DNA of 44,887 nucleotides, taken from positions 27,609 to 72,495 of the forward strand of contig JAAZXB010000007.1 in assembly GCA_014240375.1 (NCBI GenBank), given 5' to 3'. The DNA comes from Planctomycetota bacterium. Its GTDB lineage: Bacteria > Planctomycetota > UBA8108 > UBA1146. Positions within the stretch are counted from its first letter, which is position 1. Every line of letters begins with the position of its first letter. This document shows, piece by piece, positions 17,241-27,200 of the stretch. The translations under genes were made by a program, and so were the position numbers. The notes beneath the pieces are model-generated. The model saw nothing but the letters and a program-made list of their open reading frames with translations. It was not told the DNA's origin and did not search any database.

Positions 17241-17754
17241 CAATGAGTTGCGAATCATCGGCAAAGCCGTGGTGAGAGAGGAACGACTCGCACTGGAACT
17301 CAGTCGGATCCGAGTTCAGTCGCACACACCTGACCCACCTCCTCGAAGTTCATTCGCAGCCGATCCGGCTCACCATGAACTCACAGGCAATATCAGCGAC
17401 CATACAGAAGTAATATCGGCCATCTTGACCGACACTGCCCAACGATGATTCCGAACTGAAAAGAGCCCAAGCATCCCCGAGTATATCGAATTATCGGTCG
17501 TTGCCAAGTACTGACCATGGCGGTGAATTCAAGTTCAGTCAGGTGGGGGACTGTTGGTGAGGACGACCGCGTACTGACAGCCACAGGACCTATCCGGAAA
17601 GGAGTGAGGAGTGAGGAGCAAACCAGGCCCCCTGAACCCTCAAGATACACGGCCGTTCTCACATACAGTGAACAGGAAACAATTTAGAGCATGAATCAGC
17701 AGGCTCCTCAAACTTCCTGAATGACCTCCATCTGACCGTGTAAACAATACCGTG

Positions 17755-20700
17755 TCAATCTGTTAGCCCGCTAACATATGCCTGTAAATCGCGTATTTCA
17801 TCCCCACTGAGTGCCCAGTGGAACTCCGGCATCGCCGAGACTCCAGTCCCCGTTTCATATCCGTCGACCAATTCTGCCGACGGATCGACCAGGCTGCGAA
17901 GAATCTGATCCACCTGACGTCTCGAGCCCACCCCGTCCAGGGCCGGACCTGCCACTCCTCCCTGTCCTCCCACCGAGTGGCACCTCTGGCACTGAGCCGC
18001 GGGATGATCGAAGAAGAGGGTGCGGCCATGTTCCCGATGGCCCCCCACCAGCGCCCACTGATGGTCTGCCAGGCGGTCCTCCCCCTTCCCCTCCTTCAAT
18101 TGAATCGCCCGCTCCGCCAGTGCCGCTTCACCAGCCATCGAGGCGGCCACCAACACATCCAGTGCCAGTTCTGGGGCCAGAGTTCCTGCTTCCAGGGAAT
18201 CGAGCCAGAGTCGCATCTGGTCCCGCGCCTGGGGCTGGTCGAGATCGTCCCCCAGCGCCCGGATCGCCTGCTGCTGAAGTTCCATGGCAGACCCCTCGGT
18301 GGCCAGCTGAATCAGCGCCGGCACTCGCCGACCGCGGTCCGAGTCCAGCTTCTCCGCCTCGACCTGGAGGTGGGGATCGCCACTCTTGCGCGCCAGCTGG
18401 CGACCGTCATCCGCCTCAGCCGGATGACCGCTGACGATCTGTTGCAGCGCCTGGATGCGGAATCGGGTCTGCTGTGAACCATCGGCGAGAATCCGCTGGT
18501 TGACTTCGAGCGGCAAGACCACTCCGTGAATGCTAGCGACCCTCTGCGCTTCTCCCGCCAGCTCTCCTCCTGTTTCCATCAACTCCAGTAATCCGGATCG
18601 AAGCAATGGAACCACCTCGATCGGTTCCCTCGGAGTTCCCTGATAGGGGCGCACCTTGCCAGACACCCGATCGAGAGGGTCTGGTTGGTACCACTGGGCC
18701 AGCGCTCTCAGCGCCTCTCGTTTCGCTTCCGCGGGCACGTCGGAGCGACCGGCCAGGCGAACCAGCCCCGCCGCATGAACTGCTTCTCCGTGGCGCAGAG
18801 CCGCATCGATGGCGCGCCGGAGAAGCGGCATCCGGTACTCTCCCAGCGATTCCAGCGTCCCCGCTGGAGCGGCCGCCGCCCTCAGGACTTGATCTGCCAG
18901 CATGCCGAGGGACTCGGGGATGGGCAGATCGTGAATCGCTCGCGCCGCCTCGGTGCGAATCTCGGGATCTTCATCGAGCAAGAAAGACTCCAGATATCGA
19001 TCGACCTGCGGCGAAACTGACGGGGCATCCCCCGATCTTCTGGGAAAGTGGAAACCGGGATGACCTCGCTTGCGCTGTGCCAGCAGTACGGCCAGGCGGA
19101 CTTCTCGATCCTCATCGATGCTGTGAATGCTGAGATCCGCACCATTGGCCGATCCGGCGAGCCCCATCACTGCGGCATGACGCAACAGCGGATCCAGTGG
19201 GCCATCGATGGCCGCCATCTCCACCAAGCGCTCGACCGCTTCCGGCACTCCGATGCGTCCAATCGCCAGTGCAGCATGAAACTTGACCCGAGGAGCGGGG
19301 TCATCGAGCAGCCGAATCAGCGGACTGATCGGCCCACCACGCAGTTCTCCCAGGACCCTGGCGAGTTGTTCGCGCACTTCTGCCTCCTCGTCATCGCAGA
19401 GGCGTGCCAGCGTCTGTACCGTCCTCGATGAGCCTTCTCGATGGACCCTGGCCCACTGCCCCACTCCCCAGATCCCGTGGCGCCGCACCCTCAGGGTTTC
19501 GCCGTCGAGTGCCGCATCGAGCAACAACTGGATCGAGTCCGCAGTGCCCCCGGCGAGATGAAACTGCACCCGCTGGCGCACTCTCCGATCTGGATGTCCC
19601 AACAGACTGCTCAACTGCGAGGGCTCGAGTTTCTGGAGCTCAGTGGTGAGCCAGTGCCCGACACGGTGTTGCTGAGCCTTCGCCTGGCTTTCGGGATGCC
19701 ACACCTCCATCAAGCGGCCACGGTCCGTCGATACCCAGCCGCCCCCCCAGGCAGAGATCCACATCTTCCCATCGGGAGTGAAATCCACATCGGTACAGAG
19801 CACCTTGTTGACGAAAATTTCCGGGCTAGAAAGCTGAAATCCCGCTCCATCCGGCTCGAGTTCGAATCTCCACACCGCTGAACTCCCCGGACTGCCGCGG
19901 AAATCGCAGAGGAAGAAGCAATCGCGGTTGTGTTCCGGCAACCCGGTGCCGGGATAGTGGACAAATCCCGAGGGGCCGCTGGTCAGATGAGCGATGGGGG
20001 CCAGTGCCCACACCGGCCGCACTGGATGATCGAGTTGCCAGATCCCTTCCTGATTCCACGGTCCCCTGCGGTTGGCACCTTCCAGCGTCTGGTACTCCAT
20101 CCGCCAGCCGGTTTCTCCACCCCAGACGATCTGTACCAGTCGTGCCTTGTCTCCTGCATCGGAGTTGTTATCTCCGGTGAACAGGTCGCCCTGATCGTTG
20201 AAGGCCAGCTCCTGCGGGTTCCTCAAACCGACATGCACCACTTCCAGGTCGCTGCCGTCGGGTTCGCAACGGAACACGGCGCCCGCTCCAGGATCGGCCA
20301 GTAATCTGCCGTCTGCTGTGGTGAGGTGGTAACCTCGATCTCCGATGGACCAGTAGATCCGGCCATCGGGACCACGAACCAGGCCATGCATGTCGTGACC
20401 CCGCAACGCGATTCGAATGCCGAATCCACGCTGCAGCGAGACCTGCTGCTCCGCCACACCGTCATCATCGGCGTCGGTCGCCAACCACAGGTGCGGGATG
20501 TTGGTGATCCAGGCCTTACCCTCTTCCACCAGAACTCCCGCCAGGGTGCCGTCGAGGGGCGCAGTATATCCTGTAGTGAACAGATTCCTTGTATCGAGGA
20601 TTCCGTCGCCATCGGTGTCGACCAGCCGAGCGAGTCGATCATCATGTGCGCTGTAGTAGTCCATTCCTCCGTGGCGACGATCCTTGTGCTTCTCGTACAT

Positions 20701-21066
20701 CGCCAACCGGTCATCGACGGTCTGGAGTCCCAGATCATCGAGCAGCCAGAACGCACTCGATCGGTTGTCCTCCACCCCATCCTCTTGCCGAGCAGATTCG
20801 CAGATGTAAGCGCGTCCATCCTCATCGATGCCGAACGCCACCGGATCTCTCACCAGCGGCTCTGCCGCGACCAGTCTCTTCTGGTATCCAGCCGGGATCT
20901 CGATGAGATCGAGCGCCGCTCCAGCTTCATCAGGCCACTGGATCCGCTCTGATTCGGACGGGACAGGTTGCGGATCCTGTGCCTCCAGCGGGTTCGAGAT
21001 CATGCAGTAAGAATGCAAGATGAAGCACACCGTCAGAAACAGAACGCGGTGGTAGTCGACAAACAT
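17755..21066 (-). CDS. PVC-type PQQ-dehydrogenase-like / HEAT-repeat / cytochrome c protein
   Basis: A 1103-residue exported multidomain protein of a class expanded in Planctomycetes and Verrucomicrobia. An N-terminal signal or anchor (FLTVCFILHSYC) precedes a six-bladed PQQ-type sugar dehydrogenase-like propeller, about residues 45-430. Recognisable there are DPVAFGIDEDGRAYICE, DTDGDGILDTRNLF, GHDMHGLVRGPDGRIYWSIGDRG and VGLRNPQELAFNDQGDLFTGDN. Residues about 480-800 are HEAT-like helical repeats (VKFHAALAIGRIG, IRTEAARAIHDLP). The C-terminal cytochrome c has one haem site, CQRCH near residue 1026, with a distal methionine candidate in VSAMPEF. The ATG at 21066 has a GAGGTG site. It may oxidise a sugar or alcohol and pass electrons through the cytochrome; substrate is unknown. 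Confidence 0.88.
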   Translation of the reverse strand: MFVDYHRVLFLTVCFILHSYCMISNPLEAQDPQPVPSESERIQWPDEAGAALDLIEIPAGYQKRLVAAEPLVRDPVAFGIDEDGRAYICESARQEDGVEDNRSSAFWLLDDLGLQTVDDRLAMYEKHKDRRHGGMDYYSAHDDRLARLVDTDGDGILDTRNLFTTGYTAPLDGTLAGVLVEEGKAWITNIPHLWLATDADDDGVAEQQVSLQRGFGIRIALRGHDMHGLVRGPDGRIYWSIGDRGYHLTTADGRLLADPGAGAVFRCEPDGSDLEVVHVGLRNPQELAFNDQGDLFTGDNNSDAGDKARLVQIVWGGETGWRMEYQTLEGANRRGPWNQEGIWQLDHPVRPVWALAPIAHLTSGPSGFVHYPGTGLPEHNRDCFFLCDFRGSPGSSAVWRFELEPDGAGFQLSSPEIFVNKVLCTDVDFTPDGKMWISAWGGGWVSTDRGRLMEVWHPESQAKAQQHRVGHWLTTELQKLEPSQLSSLLGHPDRRVRQRVQFHLAGGTADSIQLLLDAALDGETLRVRRHGIWGVGQWARVHREGSSRTVQTLARLCDDEEAEVREQLARVLGELRGGPISPLIRLLDDPAPRVKFHAALAIGRIGVPEAVERLVEMAAIDGPLDPLLRHAAVMGLAGSANGADLSIHSIDEDREVRLAVLLAQRKRGHPGFHFPRRSGDAPSVSPQVDRYLESFLLDEDPEIRTEAARAIHDLPIPESLGMLADQVLRAAAAPAGTLESLGEYRMPLLRRAIDAALRHGEAVHAAGLVRLAGRSDVPAEAKREALRALAQWYQPDPLDRVSGKVRPYQGTPREPIEVVPLLRSGLLELMETGGELAGEAQRVASIHGVVLPLEVNQRILADGSQQTRFRIQALQQIVSGHPAEADDGRQLARKSGDPHLQVEAEKLDSDRGRRVPALIQLATEGSAMELQQQAIRALGDDLDQPQARDQMRLWLDSLEAGTLAPELALDVLVAASMAGEAALAERAIQLKEGKGEDRLADHQWALVGGHREHGRTLFFDHPAAQCQRCHSVGGQGGVAGPALDGVGSRRQVDQILRSLVDPSAELVDGYETGTGVSAMPEFHWALSGDEIRDLQAYVSGLTD

Positions 21067-21188
21067 GGACACCTCATGATCAAGACAGAGAGAAGACATC
21101 CCTTCATAGGTTTCCCCAACCGTGTCGTCAAGGGGGGGGGAGTGATCGGCTGGCTTCTGCAGCCGTTTCGTTACTGCACCAACAAAAG

Positions 21189-21222
21189 GTCAGCCCTGTC
21201 GGTTTCCACCGGCAGGGCTGAC
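21189..21222 (-). terminator. Intrinsic terminator after the HYR-repeat gene
   Basis: A 14-bp stem (GTCAGCCCTGTCGG with CCGGCAGGGCTGAC, one G-U pair) with a 6-nt loop. It lies 28 nt beyond the stop of the giant gene on the minus strand. On that strand a short TTTTG tract follows within a few bases. It separates this gene from the dehydrogenase gene downstream, so the two are probably separate transcription units. Confidence 0.8.
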
Positions 21223-21249
21223 AGATCTCAAATTTGTGGTCCAGATGGC

Positions 21250-24200
21250 TCAGGGACAGCTCTGATACAGGTCACAGATCAGTGAGTCTTCTGTCGGGTC
21301 GATACCACACTGATCAAAGGGCGGAGGTGGCGGAAGACCTCCGGTGAACAGAACACCGAAGTGATAGATGGCGTCCGAAATATCGACCACACCATCGTCA
21401 TTGTCATCCAACGCATCGAGGCAGGTGAACTGTAGTCCCTGGAATATGTAACCGATGATCACGACCGCATCGGTGATATCGATCACTCCATCATCATTTG
21501 CATCTCCTCGAACGAAGTCAGATGTGCACTCTTCTACGGTGATCGTGAAGGTGTCGGTAGTTGTATTTCCCGAGGCATCTGTTGCGGTCACCAGCACTTC
21601 AGTGACACCCACCGGCAGGTTCGAACCCGAAGGTAGCGAGGTATTGACGGTGACATCGGAGCAGTTGTCGATGTAATCGATGGATGCCCAGATCACCGTT
21701 GCAGTGCAAGTTGCAGCTTCTGGATTGGTCACGATCGGTCCCGGAAGATTGACCGCTTGTGGGGCCTCGACATCCGAAACGACCACCTGCATTTCGGCGG
21801 TTGTGGAGTTTCCATGAACATCGGTGGCGGTGTAAGTGACCACGCTCTCTCCCACCGGGAAGAAGGAACCCACAGCCGCGCTCGACTGGATGGTCGCCAC
21901 TCCGCAATCATCCGTGACGGTAGGCTCAGGCCAGAAGACGGAGGATCCGCACTGCCCTGGACTTGAGTTACTGGAGATCATCCCCTGCAAATCGCTGATG
22001 GTCGGGCCGACATCATCGACGACCTCGATGTTGAAACTCGCCTGAGATTGATTGCCGTGCACATCGGTGGCGGTGTAGGTCACTACCGTCAGTCCCGGTG
22101 CCAGGAAAGAACCGTTGGCAGTCGAACTGACCAGAGACTCCAGATCACTACAATCACTGGCAGTTGCTTCGATCCAGGTGGCGGTCACACCACAACTGCC
22201 CGATTCGTTACTGAGTAGCTGATCCAGTGGCAGGTCGGCAATGACCGGACCATCGATATCGAGCACGGTGACGGTGAAACTCTGCTCGGCAACATTGCCT
22301 TGCAGGTCAGTTGCGGTATAGGTCACCGAATGAACACCGATGGCAAACAACTCACCTGGAGTCTGGCTACCCACCAGGGTGACTGCAGTACAGTCAGTGG
22401 TGCTGGGAGCGGCCCAGGTTGCAACGACCGAGCATTTCCCGGTAGGCGCATCGAGGATGATGTCAAGCGGCATTCCACTCAAGACCGGAGCCTCATCATC
22501 GAGAATTGTGATCTGGGTGATCTGGGTGATCGAGTTGCCCGATTCATCGGTTGCCGTATGAGTGACCTGTGAGTCTCCAAGCGGAAACACTGTCCCCGGA
22601 GGATGACTGCTGGTGACCGTCGCGGTACCGCAGAAGTCACCCGCCTGAGCGGGAGCCCAGGTCGCGATGCCAACACACTCACCAGGCGTGATGGAAAAGC
22701 TCAACTGAGCGGCGACATTGACGAAGAAGGGCTCCTCCACATCCAGGACCAACACCTCGAAACTTGCCTGTGACGAGTTCCCGTTGGCATCGACTGCAGT
22801 GTAGGTCACCTGTGAAGTTCCTACAGGAAAGGAAGCTCCACTGGAGAAGTCGCTGGTCATCAATACGCTGGAGCAATCATTGAAACTTGGGCTCAACCAG
22901 GTCGCTGGAGCGGAGCACAGTCCAGGCGAGTTATCGACCACCAAGTTAGCCGGTACCTCGGTGATGGACGGCGCTTCGGCATCGAACACTGTGACCTGGA
23001 AGGTGTCGCTGGAGGAGTTACCGTGAATATCGGCTGCGGTGTACGTGACGGTCGTCGTTCCGAGTGAAAATTCCGAGCCACTGACATGACTCGACTCGAT
23101 CGAGGAGATCGTCGAGCAATCGCTGGCCGTGGCGGGCACCCAACTCGCCAGACCGGTACACGATCCAGGGGTCGAATCGACGGTGATACTGGCAGGCATC
23201 GTCACGATCTGAGGGGCTTCGACATCGAGCACTGTCACGGTGAAGGTCGCAGAACTCGAATTCCCTACCGGATCGATCGCGGTGTACGTGACGGGTGTGG
23301 TCCCGATGGGGAACAGCGAGCCGTTGGCAATATCGCTACTGAACAGAGAAGAGACGCAATCTGTCGCTTCTGGTTCAGCCCAGGTGGCCACGACCTCGCA
23401 AGCACCCACTGGTGAATCCAGGGTCATGTCTGGTGGCATCGTGACGATCACCGGAGGAGTCGCATCGAGAACCGTCACATCGAAACTGGTACTACTCTGG
23501 TTGCCGGCACTATCGGTGGCGGTGTACACCACGGTCGTGGTTCCTACCTCAAACGACGCGCCGCTGGAAAAATTGGATTCTAACGCGCTGGTCGTGCAAT
23601 CAGTGGTGGTCGGTTCCGGCCAGATCGCAGTGACCAGGCATGATCCCGCTCCGGTATCAATGGTGATATCGGGCAAGGATCCAAGGATGAGAGGAGTTTC
23701 TCCATCCAGTATTCGGACCAAGATGCTGTCGGCAGACACGTTGCCATGCACATCGGTGAAGCTGAAGTTAACGATGTGGATCCCGATCCCGAAGGTGGTT
23801 CCACTGGCAACATCTGTAGCAATTGTGAACTCACTGCAATCGCTCGCCTGAGGGAGCCCCCACGTCGCCACCGCTTGGCATGAATCGAAAGCAGTGGTCA
23901 CTTCAATGTCGAGCGGCATCGAATCAATCGTCGGTGCGGTGGTATCGACGACCACCACAGAAAAACTGGTCTCGACCTGATTGAGACCTTCATCCTGACA
24001 GGTGTAGGTCACGAGAGTCTCCCCGATGGGTAGCAAATCTCCGGGTTGATGGGTCGAGGTCACTGACAGATTGGTAGTGCAATTATCTGAAAATGCAGGG
24101 ACCTCCCATGCTCCTGCCACCTGACAGGTTCCAGCGGGATTTGCAAGAATGACCTGTGCCGGTGGACCCGACACCTGAACGGGATTCTCGTTATCGATGA

Positions 24201-27200
24201 TTTCGACCGTGAAGGTCGCTGAACTGCTGTTGAGATCCTGATCGAGAGCCGTGACTGTCACCACGCTGATTCCTCGTGGGAAGGTCGCCCCCTGTGGAGG
24301 ATCATAACTGATCGCCACTGAAGAGCAGTGATCCAATGCCACCGCTTCCGCCCAACTCACTCCCGCACCGCAACTTCCTGGTTGAGTCGTTGCGATGAGG
24401 TTTGCCGGTACCGAGGTGAACTGAGGAGACACTCCATCTGCCACCGTCACCGTAAAGGACATGTTCGTCTGATTACCAGTGACGTCAGTAGCGGTGTAGG
24501 TCACCACGGTATCGCCGAGAGGAAGTGCGGCTCCGCTGTCATGAGTACTGACCAGGGTGACCGAGTCGCAATCTAATACCGATGGTTCGGTCCAGGTCGG
24601 GATTCCCGTACAAGAATCTGCCTGTGTACCGATCGAGAAACTCTGCGGCATCGTCAGGATCTGCGGGTTCTCGATGTCTGCAACGGTCACATTGAAAGAC
24701 AGGGTGGAGGTATTTCCCGACTCATCGGTACAGGTGTAGATCACCGGAGTTGTGCCGATGTTGAAGAGAAATCCAGAAGGATGACTGGATCCAAGAGTCA
24801 CAGTTCCACACAAATCCTCGGCGGTGGGATCCACCCATGTCGCTTGTGCCGTGCATAATCCTGCTTCTATCGGAAGATTGATGTCTGGCAGTGTCGAGGT
24901 GAAGAAAGGAACTTCCTGGTCCACCACCGTCACTGTGAAACTCTGAGAACTCTCGTTCAGCAGGGAGTCGGCACTGGTGTATGTCACGACCGTATCGCCG
25001 AGCGGGAATATGTCTCCCGGATTATTACTGACCTGAAAGGTCACCGCTTCACAATGGTCGAGAACCAGTGGATGAGTCCAGGTCACTGCAGCGGTGCACT
25101 CCCCGGGCAAGCAAGCCTGGATCTGATCTGCTGGCATCTGAAAGAACCCTGGAGCTTCGACATCGGCGACGGTGATGTTGAATGATTGCGAGGTGCTATT
25201 GCCACCCCCATCGGTCGCGGTGTAGGTCACTGTCGTGGTTCCCAGGTCGAAAAAGGCTCCCTGAGGATGGCTCTTGACCACCGTAGGAGCAGTGCAGTCG
25301 TCGCTGATCACAGGTTCGGTCCAGAACACCTGAGCCGCACAGATCCCGAGGTTGGTACCGGACTGGACGTCGGCCATGGTGATGTCAAAGACCGGTGCAG
25401 CCGCATCCATCACCGTGACAAAAAACGTGTGAAGGACCGTGTTCAACGAGTCGTCAGTGACCGTATAGGTCACTGCGGTCACCCCCACTGGAAGTGCAGT
25501 GCCTGGTTCAACATTGGTCGTGAGAACAGCAGTGCTACAACTATCCGAAGCGGTCGGCTGTGGCCAGCTGGCGACCGCCGTGCATTCGGTGGGATTGGTG
25601 GTGACTGTCATGTCTGCCGGGGCTCCCACCAGCGTTGGCGCGGTCACGTCTACCACTGAAACCGTGAAGGCGATCGTCGACGCCCTTCCCAGTGGGTCAG
25701 TGGCTGTATAGGTCACCTGGTGAGATCCGATCGGAAAAACCGATCCCGACAAGTGGGAAGAGGTCATCGTCACACTCGTGCAATCCACTGCCACAGGCTC
25801 TACCCAGGTCACCACAGCACTACACTCGGTTCCCACTGCCGCAACCTCTGTGAATCCCGGGGAAGATATGAATACCGGGAAGTCAATGTCCAACACCTCC
25901 ACGGTGAAACTCTGTGTAGTCTCGTTTCCACTGGTGTCACTTGCGGTGTATGTAACGGTCGTGGATCCAACTCCAAAAGTTGCAGGAGGTTCGAATCCAC
26001 TGACCAGACTCACCACACCGCAACCGTCAAATGCTACCGGAAGATTCCAGTCGAGAGTCGCACCACAGGTTCCCACGGGAGGAACCATGGTCACACTTCC
26101 AGGCACTCCCGTGAGGGTTGGAGGAGTGTCATCGATGAGGGTGATCGAAAAGCTCATCTGAGAAGAATTACCCCCAGCATCCACTGCACTGTAGGTCACT
26201 ACCCGGCCTGCAATAGTTATCAGTGCAGGAGATGAACTCGTCGAAGTCACGAAGAAAGAGGAGCAATCCGTGACCTGTGGCTCGGCCCAGATTGCAGCAC
26301 CGAGACAGGTGGTCGGCTGGGTACTGATCACCATGTCAGGCAACTGCTCGATGGTCGGCGCACTGCTGTCGACAACATTGACGACAAAGGAGGACTGGAC
26401 AGCATTTCCTGAGGCATCCGTGGCAGTCACGGTGACCGTGGTGGCCCCCATCTGAAAGATGTCCCCAGACAGAAAGTCCGAGGTGATGGTCGGGAACGAG
26501 CAGTTATTGGTATCCAGAGCGAAGGGAGGAGACCAGGTAACTGCCGTGGAACAACTCAAGGGATCGGCCGCCGCATTGATGGTACCCGGAACCGAGATGA
26601 AGAATGGTGCATCCGGTTCGAGGACGGTGACCAGGAAGCTCAGTTCAGTGACATTACCCACTTCATCTGTCGCAGTGTAGATGACGGTGGTCACCCCCGA
26701 GGCGAACAGATCACCTGAGTTGTGACTGCTACTGATTGTGGTCAATGAGCAAGTGTCCGATGCCGTGGGAGCAGTCCAGGTGGCAGCGGAATCACACAGG
26801 CCACTACCGATGGTGATGGTGATGTCTGCTGGCATTCCGGCAATTTCCGGAGGCGTGGTGTCATAGGGAGTTCCGGCCAGTGCATCACAAGTATCCGGGA
26901 TACTGTTCAGATTGCAGTCCGAAACATCACCCGCATCGATCTCGCAACTATCCACCAGGCTGTTTCCATTACAGTCCATTCCAGCGGCGAGATCGCAACT
27001 ATCCGGCACACCATTACCATTGCAATCGGCCGAGAACCCTTGAACGATTTCACATGGATCCAGGATATTGTTGTTGTTGCAGTCCACCAGGCCGGTAGCG
27101 AAATCACAGCTGTCAGGGACACCATTTCCATCACAGTCTGGAATTCCCACAGCAAGATCACAGCTGTCAAGAACACCATTACCGTTGCAATCAGTGAAGA

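Larger units (their letters stand above)
16965..17754. other. Long intergenic region (790 nt) without a convincing gene
   Basis: Between the dockerin-like gene start and the end of the dehydrogenase gene. It holds an inverted repeat upstream of the dockerin-like gene (16992-17010) and a 12-bp minisatellite (17181-17240). The short open frames here have biased, repeat-derived or non-protein-like translations and no good ribosome sites. Nothing else recognisable is seen in 17250-17754. Confidence 0.6.

Noticed and set aside
17101..17448. Plus-strand open frame with repeated NAPL units, and its minus-strand counterpart with SGAL units
   Set aside because: Created by the 12-bp minisatellite, whose period is a multiple of three. 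The flanking residues are not protein-like and there is no ribosome site.
21455..26680. Many plus-strand open frames opposite the HYR-repeat gene
   Set aside because: They follow from the strongly biased codon use of the HYR gene and lack starts with ribosome sites; the minus-strand protein has clear domains.
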